Below, piece by piece: positions 12,726-28,000 of a stretch of DNA of 64,000 nucleotides (positions are counted from its first letter, which is position 1; each line of letters starts with the position of its first letter). The stretch is from Xanthostigma xanthostigma. Taxonomy: Eukaryota > Arthropoda > Insecta > Raphidioptera > Raphidiidae. The stretch lies in NCBI GenBank assembly GCA_963575645.1, contig OY754470.1, forward strand, positions 13,400,501-13,464,500, given 5' to 3'. The notes beneath the pieces were generated by a model. That model worked only from the letters and a program-made list of their open reading frames with translations, was not told the origin of the DNA and did not search any database. The position numbers and the translations under genes are program-made.

Positions 12726-14738
12726 CCTTAATTGTTCAATTTTGCATACGTTTTTGTGAACAAAAGAATAATAAAAAAAGTATACATGAGACCCTCGCAC
12801 GTTAGCAGTGAAACATCTTAGGTTCAATCATTAATTGTTGAAACGATTCTCTCACTCTTCCTCTCAACTGCCGGTTAAAGCTGGAGAAGGGGAAGCTTTT
12901 CACTTTTCGTCTGATCCAGGCCAATTTACGTCCTAGCGCGCCTAAAAAAGTTTCATTTTATAAAATTGTGTATATAAAAAATCCATCAAATCAATGTAGA
13001 AGTTGTTATAAACGAAAGTTTTCGCAGAGCAGCAGACACACAGACGTACAGCAGCTATGAGACCTTGTTCGAAAGCTCCGGCATATTATTCGTTTTGCCG
13101 AAAGGTATAATATGAATGTTTTGAAAGATTATTTTAATTAAGGTTTTTGACTTTTATATTTTTAAAGAAAATAATAACAAAGATTGGGTCGGGTGCAATG
13201 TTAGCATTGATTTATGAGAAGGATGTTTGTAAATTGGAAATAGATTTGACCTTGTAATTATATAATTTCAGTTATTTTCGTCAACTTGATACGTATTTTG
13301 CGTTATCAGTGATCGCACTGATCGGTGATCAGTCGCTGAGGTTGTTGGCCGATAAAAAGATCATAATATTATTGAGAAAATAACATTTATCATCAGTCAA
13401 CCGATATTTTGTAACGTCATTGCGTCACGCAAGTCAAACAATAATACGTAGGTTTTGTCATCGTATGATTGTAGTGCACAGTACATACAAGATGTTCTTT
13501 AATCTGAAATAAGGCTAGACTTCAGGGATATCAGGCAGAGCCGACTCTGTGTTAGATTTGTAATTGTTACTGAGTCCTTGTGCAAGGCTCGTAGGCGAGG
13601 GGTAAGAAGCCATTGAATTTTAAAATTGAAGGAAATTACTTGATTTCTAGTACGACTTTGGAAGAAAGTAGGTGTAAGATAAAAGCATTTTTGGTACTGA
13701 ATGTTACAATGATGGTGATTCAATGCTAATGGTATTTTGAAAGAAGATTTAGCGTCGGAAGTCGTACCAAAAACCAAGCATAATGTGATACTTTTAGTGT
13801 ATTGCTGAAGATGAGAGCATAGCTCTCGAAATGTACATCCACTAATAAACTTGTTGTGGTAAGAAGTAACTATTCTCTATTTTTTTATGTGATACTTTTC
13901 ATTGCACTTCCTGGGACCATGTGCGATAATATTGCTTCCACATGCTTGCGGCCGGCATAGGTCTTAATCCATACGTTTCCTCATATCAAGAAATGAAAAT
14001 ACAATAGTCTATCGACTTTCGGAGAAAAAAACTTATCGGAAGGCCCTCCTCTACATTACTTCTTAATCCACTGACCGCGGTCTCATCACGTAGTACAGAA
14101 ATATCGATTCGTAATGGTTAAAATTAAAAACAACAAGACGCAGGAGTAAGGGCAAGAAGCGTTGACTTAAAAGACCGCGCACGCTTATCAAGCATGGACC
14201 AGCACAGCACAAACCTACAACCTACATACTAGACGAACACAGACCAGTATCGTTTAGTGCAGGTTTCGTGTGCGGTTGACATTTTGCAGTTTTCAAGTAG
14301 TTTTGTCAATGCAAATTAATTAAGCACACAAGATCGATCTTACATATGACTAGACAAAAATTGCAGACGACCGACTGTTGCTGGTTGCAGGTGCTGGTCT
14401 AATCTGTGCTACTCCGTTAAATAATATGGGTACCTTCACGAACAGGCTTTTCTGCTTCATGCTATACTGGTCGTGCTTCAACGGCTAAATATATATACCA
14501 TAAAATTCTAATGACACTTTGCCCATCTGTGTGTGATATCCTTTTCTTGATATTTGGTATGAGATCTAAGCTTCCAGTACTTTTGTCTGCCTGTTTGTAA
14601 TAATAATCAATCGAAAATGGCGGTACCGATTTTGATAAATTTTGGTAAATTATAAATTAGTACCTTGCTGGATGCTTTTTATCCGGTTTCACTGGAGTTA
14701 AAGTATGATGGTTAAAACAGACATTAACATATTTATGT
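12726..14738. other. Gene-free sequence with a retroelement-like tail
   Basis: No exon recognised. Around 13806-13850 the CTGAAGATGAGAGCATAGC... CGAAATGT motif resembles 3' tails of Penelope-like or other non-LTR elements, but no coding part is visible. Confidence 0.35.
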
Positions 14739-14746
14739 GAAAAAAC

Positions 14747-16052
14747 TAAGTGATGTGCCGGATATCCGTATCCGTATCCGCGGATATCCGAGGGAGAAGA
14801 AAGATCCGTATCCGTATCCGTTAGTTTTTGGCGGATCTTTTACTTTATTAATTTCCAATTCATATAGATGAAATTTTATATATATAGGTGATTAGGTAAT
14901 AATGAAAAACTGTTAAATTCCATTCAGATTATTTTTTATTTTTTAAAATCGTATTTGGCACCTTTATATTGCAAAAATTTATCGTAAGAGTACCATACCA
15001 ATAGTACATAACTTAAAGGTACTAAAAAACTATTTTTATAATGAGATATTGCACATCGATCTTTGGAAAGAGACAATCTGTTATGCGAGAGTTAACTCTT
15101 ATAGGCCCCACTCACGATCACACTTCATGCAACAGTTCAGTGTTCAAACTTATAGTTCAGTGAAGCATGATAGTGTGTGGGACAAATAAACACTGAAACC
15201 AACACTGAAGTCAAGCATGAACTCATCAAATGCATCTTGATTTTTGAACGACTTCAGTGTTCAGTGTTCAAGTAAACTGTTGTGTGTGTGGGTGTTTTTC
15301 AGTTCAGTTTTTGGAGTTCTGTGTTTTGTACAACCAGAAGCCAAAAATCTCAATGTTGCTGCCTTTCTTGTGCAGAAATAGATTTTCACATATTTGTGTC
15401 CTGGTTCTTAATAAATAGGGTAAATAATTGTAAGTTAATTCATTCATTCGTAAATAATTATTGCAATCAAGCGGCTCAAGATGTAATTCATTAATCAAAT
15501 AAACATGACTTCTTGAATCACGCATTTCTAACCAATTTTTCACCCATATTCTTCTTTTTTTTTCTTATTTCTCTGTTTTAAATACAATCCCATAGCTCTG
15601 AACAGCCAATCCTCACCATTTAAATTACTCATTTAGTTCTTATTAATGAACTATACTCTATAGTATAATATTATAGTGTGTATATAATATAATATATCTT
15701 ATGTATCTATACTCGACGAGTGTATGCCAACAACTGAACCAAATTGAACACAAAAAATTTAAAAAACTGAGCAGTTTGCATGAACTGTGTGTGGTGCCAG
15801 TCAGTCTTTCGATTAATCTGTCCAACTTCACTGAACACTGAACTGTGGCATGAAGTTTGATCGTGAGTGGGGCCTATTAAAGAGGTCAATAACTTTTTCC
15901 CATAACAGATAGTCTCTTTCCAAAAGTCGATGTGCCATATTTACTCAACGAAAGTTAAGATCCGTATCCGTATCCGCGGATCTTGAAACCAAATATCCGT
16001 ATTCAGATCCGTATCCGCGGATATACATTTTTAACGATCCGGCACATCACTA
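14747..16052 (+). mobile_element. hAT MITE, family A copy 2, interrupted by a Harbinger-like MITE
   Basis: TIR-bounded, with perfect 8-bp duplications GAAAAAAC (14739-14746, 16053-16060). Same subterminal GATCCGTATCCGCGGAT motifs as copies at 7461, 21408, 35012 and 49703. Its length, 1.3 kb against about 0.5 kb for sisters, is explained by the insertion at 15102-15876. It ends 47 bases before the first rootletin exon I recognise. Confidence 0.88.
15102..15876. mobile_element. PIF/Harbinger-like MITE inserted in the hAT MITE
   Basis: Inverted ends TAGGCCCCACTCACGATCA and TGATCGTGAGTGGGGCCTA-type sequence, flanked by TTA duplications (15099-15101, 15877-15879). Sister hAT copies have the uninterrupted ACTCTTAAAGAGG at this point, which proves the empty site. 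Interior repeats of CAGTGTTCA/ TGAAC occur near both ends. No transposase. Confidence 0.85.
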
Positions 16053-16099
16053 GAAAAAACATTTAAAAATTATTGTTTCTTCTTATGCACTTGTTACAG

Positions 16100-19000
16100 A
16101 TACCTTCTAAAGATTTGCCATATGCCAGCTCAGGGAGCATGGAACGTCGAAGACCACCTTTTCTTCGACCTTCTACAGCCAGATCCAGATCAGAGGTTGT
16201 TAATTAAATTTTCAATATGAAATTTTAATTTTTCTTGTAAGGGACAGATATTTCTGAAACGAGTCTGGTACTTGAATCCACGAAAATTTTCAAAATAAAA
16301 TCCTCTTGAATCCGTCGAAAAAATATGAGGTGCTACTTAACGTAACCGAGTTGTCTGCACCATGAACGGGAGAGGGGGGATTCAAAACGATTCAACACCT
16401 ATGTCAAGTTGTATCTCCCTAATATCGTAATTTTCTAGCGGAATACAAAATACAGAAGATTCCATAACACTAGTCATATTTGTATTTCCGAACATTCACT
16501 AAAGTTTCATAGAATCAAATTATGGCCCACAAATCATGTCTCAGTCGAAGCACCATTAAATATTTTATAAAAAGTCATATCTTCCTTGACCGCAATCCTT
16601 CAAAAACGAAAATGGTAAATGTATTTACAGTATTTTTTTCTGTATACAATTTGTTTGATTGCTTAATATTTGCAGAAAGAAAGTCCTCATCGGCCAGCAA
16701 GTAGAATGGAGAGTGTGAGAGGACGGGCTGAAGGTGCGGGTTTTGGCAGCAGCTCGGGGGATGAGGGGCCAGGCAGTTCGGAGGCACTGTTGCGCCAAAA
16801 TCAAGAACTACGACGTCGCCTAGAAGACGAGGCCTCTAATTATAAAAGGCGTCTGGACACATACAGGCAGGCCCAACAACATCAGGCGGCACTGGTCAGC
16901 AGATTACAGGCTAAGGTTCACTACTTATACTTATCTATTTACCACCAAGGCAATAAATTGTTGAAATCATAAAATTGCCGTTTTTCAAATCAAACATACA
17001 TAACTGGTAGAACTTCCCTTTTTTCTCCTCCTTCATCCTCTTCAAATATTCTAATGTAAAGATTAATTAGTACCTAACTATAAAACAGCAAATTCAATTA
17101 CATTTTATAGTTTTTGATTATTTGTTAATATCAGGTTCTTCAATATAAACAACGTTGTTCAGAATTGGAAAATCAGATGGTGGAAACGCTTCCAGCCGTA
17201 AGCGAACCGTCCGGACCTAGCCGTCCGTCCAGCTTAGCTTTAGGCGCACCGGCTGCTCCTGGTTCTGCTTTGGACCAAGCACAACAACATCTCAGAGAAA
17301 TACGAGAAGAACGAATCCATAATCTCGACACTGCCCTCAGACATTTAGATGAAGAAAAGCGAAAGTATGAACACATTCTTTATTTTTATTTTCAGAATAT
17401 TATTCCTGATCGCGTTTAAAAATGAGTTTTTAATAATTTTTAGATGTGAAAATTTAATGCAACTAAATAAAACTCTAAGGGAACAGCTTGAAGAATCACA
17501 TCAAACAAATGAAGCTTTGACATCTGATTTGCAGAAGTTAACAAATGACTGGGAACAACTGAGGGAAGAAATGATTGTTAAAGAAGACGAGTGGAAAGAT
17601 GAAGAACAAGTAAGTTTATTAAAAATTATGTTTCTATTTTATATAAAATAAGTTTGTTTTGATCTGCCAATTAACAGGTCTACCTATTTTGTAATTTGGC
17701 GTAGCTTCCTTAACTGTGTATTTCCAGGAACTATGTTCTCTGTTGGAAACGTTTCCAATCCTTTCCTAGAACGTATTTTAACGTGGTCATATAGTTCCGA
17801 AATCTAACAATATCGTCAACGATCACTGTATTCGATTAATTCTGAACCGCCAAAGGAAAAGAGAAGAAAGCGCGTTTAATAAAGATTGCAAGCTTTTCCT
17901 TCCTTCAACCCAAATGTGAATGAAACAGTGGAACTAGATAGTTTCGCGAACATGTTTCCGCGAACTAGTTCCCCGCAATATAGGAATCGTCCCGTGTTCA
18001 TTCCATCTTTAGAACTTTTCTGCGCAAGCTAAAATGCTATATTATTATATCGTATGCTTTTTTTCAATAAATCATCAAGGCGTTTAACGATTATTATACA
18101 ACGGAACACAATCGACTATTAGGATTGTGGCGGGACGTCGTGTCTGTCAAGAGATTGTTTAACGATGTTCAAACGAGCACCGAACGAGATTTGAACAAAC
18201 TGCGTTCGGAATTAGTAAACACCGGCCGCGAAATGTCGACAGCTTGCAATACGGTTGCCGCTAACGTGTTCATGCAAACAGCAAGTCCAGGAGTAAGTAA
18301 ACAAATAAAATATTACTAATAAACTTTTAGTCAATATTAACGAACCATTCGGTATTTTGTTATGTTTTTAGTGTTAGGGGAATAATTGAACTGGAAGCAT
18401 GTTTTGTTTTCCGGTAAAACCAGCGTAAGTTTGAAACCATCAGATGGCCTTGAACGATTAATGAGTATATCGTAAAGGCTTGGAAAATGATTTGATGCTT
18501 GTAATATCTTTGCAACTCTGTGCGGACGTTGAAGTAAATGTATTCCCAGAGCACCAAATATTTCAATATCTCTGCAAGGGAACTGTTTGATGTTTTGGAA
18601 AGGTATTTACTACAATTCCCGCACCGAGTTGTAGATGCATTGCAAGCAGCAAATCTATCTTCAGTCCTTCGTCATACTCGTTCACGACCAGCTGATTGTT
18701 TGGGCTAGGGCTACAAACATACCAGTCATTGGCAAATATTTGATTCGAATGTTTGTCTACCTCTACTCAGACCCAGCTAGAACCAATGTTCCTTGGTGAA
18801 TATTTGCTTCCTGAACAATTACCAAGGGTACTCCCGCTTAAATATTTGATGGTTTCAAACTTACTCTAGTTTCATCAGAAAACGCAACATGTTTCAAATC
18901 CAGTTATTCCTACTAAAACACTAAAAATATGTCGGAAAAATTTTATTTCGCGGATTTTTTACGTAAAAATATGTAAATATGATTTGAAGTACTTTCTGAT

Positions 19001-22000
19001 ATTATTAATTTCACTTCGTACAGCAAACGGATCGAATTCATTAGATTATTAAAATAATAGTGTTTTAGTTTAATCGACTGTAACGATTATAAATTCATCT
19101 TTTAAAGAATGTCTTTTTTTTAATATTCAGGATAAAACGCAATATCAGTGGGAAGCGGAAATGAACGAGTATCGAGCACAGATTCAGGCTCTGCACAGTC
19201 AACATGAAACGTCACAAAATGAAATAAGACAAAGAGATGAGCGAATACAACAACTTTTGCGTGAAGTTCACAATTTAGTAAGTTACAAAATTTTAGAGAT
19301 CGAAATTGAGATGTGAATTTTGAAATAATTTAATACTCATAAGAAAAGAGACTGTGTATTTTTTACTACACACTACATAAGTAAAACTGGTTACACATGC
19401 ACACAGAATTTTTTTATAAAACAGTCTTGAAAGAATAAATGGAATAATAAATAGTTACGCCAAGTATGTCATTAAAAAAGAAAAAAAAAAACAACGTTGT
19501 AGTACGTTTCTCTTCTACGTATGGGTCGATTTTCCCCAAAAATAGTAGTTTACATGTCAAGCAATTTATCAAAATCTCGTGAATCGAATTTTCCCTGCCG
19601 TGCGAAAAGATGTTTTATTTCAAAAAGCTCACAAATGATATATGTCGCAGCCGAATTGTTTTAGCGAGTATACAAAATGACTAGCCGTTTTATGAAATGA
19701 ACGACGTTGTTTTATGAAAAAAAGCTAATTAGCGCTCAGCCGCTTTACAAAGAGGCTGAATCAACAGCCACCGAATTGAATAACATTTCGCGTTCTCAGC
19801 TGAGCCGAAGATTAGCCACCCTACAAATATTAGTGATGTTTGGATAAAGAAATTCTTCGTAGCATAGGATCAGAAAAAAGCAATACTATGGTAGAAATTG
19901 CATTTATTATGCCGACGTTTTGACAATTATTTTTGTCATCTTCGGAGCTCAAATGCGGGTTAGGATAGTATTTTTGTTAATAATTATTTTAAAAAGAAAA
20001 TAATACATAATTATAAAAATAGATGTAAATGTTACAATGTCACTAATTTTTTTTTTCCTAATATTAACTATTGAACGTCGCACTTTTATGAATGACTAGC
20101 GGTCCCGCCCGGTTTCACCCGGGTACAAAAGAACGAATGAGGGGGAGGGACATGAGTACGCACGTTCATCTTAGTTTACTGATATGAATATTGTGTCCAT
20201 ATTTCATGATGATTGAAGTTACCGTTCAAAAGTTTTTGTGGAACCGACAAATTTTGAGCTATATTTTGCAACATTTTTCATTGATGCTCCACTCCTATTG
20301 GTCGTAGCATGATATTATATAGCATATCATCATCCTCGATAAATGGACTATCCAACAAAAAAAAAAACTTTTGTTCAGTTCGAACCAGTAGTTCCTGAAA
20401 TTAGCGCGTTTAACCAAACAAAACTCTTCAGCTTTATATATGATAGATAGATAGATTTATTGGTTTAAGTTATACATAGTAGGTAATGTTAAAAACACGT
20501 CAAAAGAGAAAAAACAAAGATATATACAATGTTAGGGTGCATTTTCCATCTCCAAAAATTCTTCGTACTTATAGAAGCACTCCTTAATCAAATATTTATC
20601 AACAGTTTTTTTAAACATGTTAAGAGCCATGCTTCTAGTGGCCAAACACAGTTTGTTAAAAAATTGTAAACCTAAGTAATTAGGACCAAAAGTTGAATTT
20701 TTTGTTAGAAACAAAGGAATGACAAGATCTTCTTTTTTTCTTGTATTGTTCTGGTGCAGGGACGTATGATTATCAAATTTCTCTAAATGTTTTTTAACAA
20801 AAATCAAACAGTTATAAATATACTGGGCTGGTAAGGTTAAAATATTTAAATGAATAAACAATGGCTTACAACTGTCACGTGTCTTTGCGTTGCAAATAAT
20901 TCTTATTGCCTTTTTTTGTAGAGTAAATAACTTGTATGTAGACGCGGCATTGCCCCAAATTTCAAATATATTGGTATAGATTAGTCATAAAACAACATTG
21001 TTTTATGAAACGGCTAGCCGCTCTTTACAATTCGATATGACCGACTTATAAAATCAAAACAATATAGGAAGAACGCTGTAGCGAGGCGGAACACAGTGTC
21101 AGTCAGGTGGAACGCCTTCAAGACGAGATTGACTTGTTGCACGGCGCTCTACGAGATATTGCCCATGCCGTACTGCAAGATGCCGAGGGTCGTGACACGG
21201 ACCCCCAACACATGCATCTGACACCGCAGACGCCCGTGCCGCAGAGGTCGCCGAAACGAGCTGCGCGCACCCCAACTTCGCCCGCTTTCGCTGAAAGCAC
21301 CATATCTGCTGTGCGAGCTGCTTTGCATAAATATCAGTTGCATATTCACGAACTGCAGGTAAATCATTCATTGTTTTTGTGGTCTCAGAGTTGCAACGAG
21401 TCAGAATTAGTGATGTGCTGGATATCCGTATCCGCGGATATCCGAGGGAGAAGAAAGATCCGTATCCGTTAGTTTTTGGCGGATCTTTTACCTTATTAAT
21501 TTTCAATTCATAGATGAAATTTTATATATATAGGTGATTAGGTAATAATGAAAACCTGTTAAATTCCATTCAGATTATTTTTTATTTTTTAAAATCGTAT
21601 TTGGCACCTTTATATTGCAAACATTTATCATAGTGAGTACCATACCAAAGGTACTAAAAAACTATCTTTATAATGAGATATTGCACATCGATCTTTGGAA
21701 AGAGACAATATGTTATGAGAGTTAAATCTTAAAGAGATCAATAACTTTTTCCCATAACAGATAGTCTCTTTCCAAAGGTCGATGTGCAATATTTACCGCC
21801 GCGTACTCTAAGAGAGTTAAGATCCGTATCCGTATCCGCGGATCTTGAAACCAAATATCCGTATTCAGATCCGTATCCGCGGATATACATTTTTTAACGA
21901 TCCGGCACATCACTAGTCAGAATACACGACACTAAATCTACAGTCATTAAATCAGGACGTAACTACAATAACAGGGTCGTCCCACATGCCAAATTTTATT

Positions 22001-25000
22001 GTGATGGCGTAGCACCCAAGGCGGTTTTCTGCTGAGCACCCCCAAAATAAAACAACAAATACTAAACGTGCTTACGGGACTTTCTTTTGCTAAAATATTC
22101 TATCACATTATCAAAACTAACTTTCCTGTCCTTTTCAATAGATAAAATGAAAATATTGGTTAGTCGCGCTTGACTCATTGTGTATCTTAAGTAAGATTTT
22201 ATCAATAAATAGAATTTTCGACTAATATTGAAGAATATAATCAGACGTTATTCAAAGATTTTATGATTTTATCAATTTTAATTTTGAAAAGCTTCTTTCA
22301 TATGAGGCCGCCGAAACACAAATAGTTAAAAAAAATCTAGAGTCGGAAGAGACTCAGAATAGCCCCATTTTACGATGAATCTGAGAAGCTCCAATGTAAT
22401 CCATTAAACCGCTTCTTGGGGAGAAATTCTGGCGCTCGACCAAGCGCAACCTGAACTCATTCTTTTAGGAAATTATGTTCGAAAGTAAATGAAAATACAG
22501 TTGGGATATATATATTAGGATATAATATTAGAATGCAGATAGATACTAGTGTAGGCAGCTATTTATTTATTGGTATGTCTTTGCAAAGTTCTTCCCCTTG
22601 GTGCTTGGCTCCCGGAGCGGACCGCCCCTTTTACGCCGCCGCTGCACATTATTTCTTAAACAAATTTTTCGTAAACAAATAATGTAAGCCATCTTGTACA
22701 TTCTTAATATCCTTTCTCGTAAGGACAAACAAGAATAAAAAAATATAAACATTTCAAACACCATTGCACCACCATGATGACGCAGAGAATGATATCCCCG
22801 CTTGCGCGTTATAAGTTTTTAACAATTTAATTAAGTGTTTGAAGACTAAAGCGGAATTTTTCTGTGTATTCCATTTTTTTATCTTGTTTTTTCAACTATA
22901 GGTAAAACTTCAGTCTAATAAAGAACAATTATTATTGGTGAGAAAGCAATGTGAAAATGCAGATGAAAATGGGGTAACATTAGAGAGTCGAATTGGTGAA
23001 TTAACAGCACAGCTAGATTCTTGCCGAGCCCAGTGTTCTAAAGTAACGCAAGAAAGAGATTCCTTGCGCAAAACTTTGGACGGTGTGCGCGCGGAAAAAG
23101 CAGCTCTAGAAAGAAATCGTGCGGATATTAACTCAATGATAGAGACTTTAAATTCAGATTATGAAAAACTTCAAAAGGCGAACGGCAAACTTCAAAAATT
23201 ATTGGAGAGTTTAGAAGATGAAAAAATATATTTGCAAAATGAAAATGACAGATTGCATAAGGAAGGTGAAATACGAGAAATGGCTCTTCGAAGTGAAGAA
23301 GATCGTTGTAGCCGGTTTCGGGAAGAACTGCTCACTGTTCGAGATGAACTTGAAAAACTATATCTTACACGTGATATGCTGGAGCAACAAAAACTGGAAG
23401 CAGATACTCTAATAAGCCATCTAGAGAAAAGCAAAGGTAACAAAAATTTCAAGGTTTTATGAAAGTAACAAATTTAAAAAATGTAGAAAATGACGGAAAA
23501 GGGTGATAAATGTTAGTTGAAAAAATAATTAGGGGAATGAAAAATTACTGATAGAATTCGCATTAAGATCATTTTTGGAATGTTTGTCTTTTTGTGTGTT
23601 TCTTTGTGCACGCATCACGTAAAAACTACTGACCTCATATGGATGGAGTTTTTAGAAAAACGCAGGGCTCAATTTGAATTAGCAACAGTTCGTTTTTACA
23701 GTTTTTTTTTTTAAATTCAATCCTTAAGATCAAAACAGGACGTAGGGTTTTTTTTGACACAACCAACGCCCAGGCCAAACCACTGAAACTTGAAATTTGT
23801 ACAATAGGCTCTTTTGCACCCATTGAGAAGGGATTTTTCGAAATTCAACTCGTGAAGTGGAAAAAGTGTAAAATTTGTATAATTTTCAAGTATCACGTCA
23901 TAAAATGGGTACATAATGAATGATTTCTCATTTAAATTTTATTAGGGGATGTTGAACTGGAATTGGAACATATGGTCTTAGAACGTTCAGATTTGCAAGA
24001 CGCTTTAGCCAAAGCAGAAAATCAAGGTTCTTCTTCAGAAGACGAGAAGAAACGTTTGCAAGAAGAAATAAGGAAAGTATGTTGAAATATTATACATTTT
24101 AAAATTATTTATACACTTATTTAAGATAACAAATTAATATTTTAAATAATAAGTCTTATTTTTAGCCGTATTTTATTAATTTTTACTAATATTTTCAGTT
24201 AGAAAATGATAAAACTACACTGCAAAGTCAGTGTACAGACCAACAAAATGACATAGGTTCTTTACGTAAAGAACTATTACAAGCAGAACAAACTCGTTTA
24301 GATTTAGAATCGGATAAAGTGACTTTGAATGAAAGAATAAAGTTTCTGGAAATTGAAAAAGAAAAATTAGAAATGGAATTGAGTCAAGTTTCACGAGAAC
24401 GCGGTGATCTCAGTAATCAATTGTCAGTGCTCGGTCGTAAAAAAGAAGCTTTGAACGAAGAACTAATGCGCACTCGTCAAAGACTCGAACAAGCCAATGA
24501 AATGAATTCAAGAATCAATCGAAACCTTGAAGATCTTGTAAAAGAAAATGAGGAAAAGCAATGTTTGTTGGAAAATAATGATAAAGAATATCAACGATTA
24601 CAAGAACAATTGGCGTCGGTTCGTAGCGAAAAAGAAGCTCTTGAAGGAGTTTTGTTTGATACGCAAACAAATCTTGAAGCAACTGACATAAAACGATTAC
24701 AGCTTGAGAAAGATCAACAAGATTTATTAATTAAACAAGAATCTCTTAAAGAACAAATAAATCGCTTAACGCGCGATTTGGAATTGTCTGAGAAACGTTC
24801 AAGAGATATAAAGAACTCTTTAACTCAACAAGCTGGAAATCAAGAAGCAGAATTCCAGCAGATGATTGCAAATTTGAAAAGACAGAGTGATGAGAATGTT
24901 AAAAAACTCAGCGAAGAAAAGGAACATATAAGAATGAGTCTGGAGAAGAAATTACAACAATCAATTCAACAACTCGGTGGTGAAAAAGACGATGAAATAC

Positions 25001-28000
25001 AAAGATTGCAAGAACGTATTGAAGCATTACAACAGCATATAGAAAATATATGCCAACAACATGAAGAAGTATTGCTTCGTGCTGAAAATGACAAACAACA
25101 AGCTTTATTAATAGGTACAGTAGAATTAGATGATCATCGTGTTTAAATATTCTGTTCTTATTGTTTATGTTTTCTGCTATATATAGCTCATCATGATCAG
25201 CAAGCTTTGCAAGAAAGGTTAGAAGGGGTGAGGCGCGAGCTTGACGCAGAACGCGAAGCTCTAGAACGTTTGCGTCGTGACGCTGCAGTAAGAGCAGAGC
25301 AGGATCGAGCTACTACAAATCAGCTTCGCGAAGAATTGACTCGCATCAAGGGAAAACTAGAAGAAAACAGGTACCTAATCGATTTTAGTCAAGTTTTTTT
25401 TTCTATTATAATTTCCCATAAATGAAGTTCAGTAGTTTTATAAAAATACCAATAAAATTAAAACTGAGTGCACAAAAAGATGTAGGAAAATTGCAGATTT
25501 TAACTAAATTGTTATTTTAAAAACTGTTAGAATCAGAATGGAAGAAGAACGCATGCGGTTGGAAGTGAAAATAGAGGACACGCGCAAAGAACGAGACCAG
25601 GCACAACGAGATGCTGAAGAACTGAAAGTCCAGGTGCATCTTACAGAAGACAGAGCTGATAATATAAATAATCAACTTCAAGATACACTGAGAAAACTTC
25701 AAGATGGTAATCATTTTTATTTCGTAGTTTTAAATAAATAAATCAAATATATCATAACATATATCATAACAAGAAAATAGTATATTATGCCACAAGGGCC
25801 GAAAGTGTGATATTCTTGCCCTGCGCGCCACGATGCCTGAGGCGAAGCCTGGCATCGTGACGCGCAGTGCAAGGTATCAAACTTTCGGCCAGTGTAGTGT
25901 ATACTATTTTCTTCATACTCCAAGCAAGCTTTGAGTTTATATGAAGAACACAAATGACAGCTGTTCGCGATTATTAGCTAAAAAATTTAATAGGGTTGCT
26001 ATGGAAACGACACCTAAGCAGCAGTTGATTGGTTGTTTTTACTTTACGACCGCCCGAACGTACTAACTGTCCGCATTTGGGCGTATAATCCCACCAAGGA
26101 CTAAATGTTTTACAATTGCCATACAGTTGATCCCGAAAGTAAGCACTTTCGGTCGAGGTATGAAGAAAATCCTATTTTATTAATGCTATCATTCATTTGT
26201 TTAGCCGAACACAATACTGAAAATCTTCGCAAAGAGCTGACTGATGTCAAACGACAGCTGACCGATAGTAATTTTGAAAAGGAAAAATATCACACATCCA
26301 ACAAAGAATTCAGAGAACACATCAAACGAATTGAAAGTGATAAACGAGAAACAAGTCGAAACCTCGAGGAAGCTTTCCAGAAAATAGCAAGTGAGTATTT
26401 TCAAATCGTTACTATATTAACTTAAAACTGTTATGAGAGGTTCTGTGTCTGTCTGTCTGTTTCGGCATAACTCTCAAACCACGAATTAGATTTCAATCTA
26501 ATTTTGTTTGTCCTCTTTTTTGCACTAAATAGTTTTCTATGTCCAGCATTGCTTTCGTACAATTTGTATAAATTCCATGATGGTCGACTCTCGATATACA
26601 CGCTCTCTCAAACTCATTTATATTAAAGCTAATTTTTTTCTGTTTACGATGGAATACGTCTGCCTATGTAAAAGTGGCCGCAAATAAGGGTTGCCAGCTG
26701 TTAAAGATAGGTTTTGACATTGATATTTTCTGAAATGCAATTTCAGAAAATACCTATCTTTAACAGCAGGCAAGACTTATTCCATCGTAAACAGAAAAAA
26801 ATAGCTTTAATTTGATATATTAATATTATAATAGTTATTGACGTAACTAGTAGTCTAAGTCATTCATCGCGCTGACAGGTCATGACTTAGCCTACAAGTT
26901 ACGCCCATAATTTTATTCAACAATTGCGCGTTATTCATGTTTTATTTATTGTTATTAATGAGATGTTGTAAATATCTATTTATTTCTTTATAAAAAAAAC
27001 TGTCAATACTAACAGCACCAAACAGCACGATTAAATGTTTTGGTTTGAGGTTAGCCGGTTATGAATAAACTCCATGTCGAAAACATTCGGCCTCTCAATT
27101 TTAGCCTCAATGGGTAACAACGGAGTTGTTGTTACCTACTATTTCGTTACGACTCAGAAAATAGTTACGTTTATTTTCATTACTCCACAATGGCCGAGCT
27201 AGTAGGAATCTTCATTGAGTTATGACAAGTAATTGTCACCAGTCGGTAAATGGCTATTTAGGGTTCGGTTTTTAGGCATGATAAAACATGAATAGCGCGC
27301 ATGAGTTGAATAAATAAACATCATGAGTGAATTTTTTTCCGAAAAATCAATAATATTATTTTAATTAAAAATATTAGCAGCCACATTTTGATAGACACCC
27401 CGGAAAAAGTATGTTCCCCCATTCCTAAATATATACCTATGTAAAAAATAGATTTTTATTAAAAACTAAATCAATGTAGTAATCTTGCAGCCTGATCTCG
27501 GGCTATTAGGCAAGTCTCTGCCGACTGATTTTTATGATTGTTCGGATCAGTTTATTAAATTCGTTACTATTTGCGCACCTTACAGGCTTCCTGTCAAAAT
27601 CGAAATTTATGCGAACGGATATGTGGGAGCAATTTACGTTTACGGGAGCGAAGCCGCAGGCAAAAACTATATTATAGATAGATAAATATTTTAAATTAGA
27701 AACGCTCGAAAACAGATATCAAAGTTTCCTGTTAAAATAGTAAAAAACTCGACTTAGGAGCCAGTCCTATAATTCTCATCTAGTAAACCATCGCTCGTAA
27801 CTGAAAATTTTTCCAACATAATAATTATCTTTTCATATTCTCAGTCTTGACTAGTATAAGCCTAAATATCGAAATAAGCGATGGAAATAAGTATTCCAAC
27901 TGTATTATATTTTGCATAAAACATGTATATTTAAGAAATTATGTTATACATTGTGTATTTTTATAAATTATGCGTAGGTATATTTTGAAATTTATTACAT

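Noticed and set aside
13499-13777. 92-codon - strand frame
   Set aside because: No recognisable domain; it overlaps the region before a retroelement-like tail and is probably chance or decayed repeat.
15282-15543. Frames on both strands inside the Harbinger-like MITE
   Set aside because: They lie within a non-autonomous element and show no transposase or DNA-binding motif.
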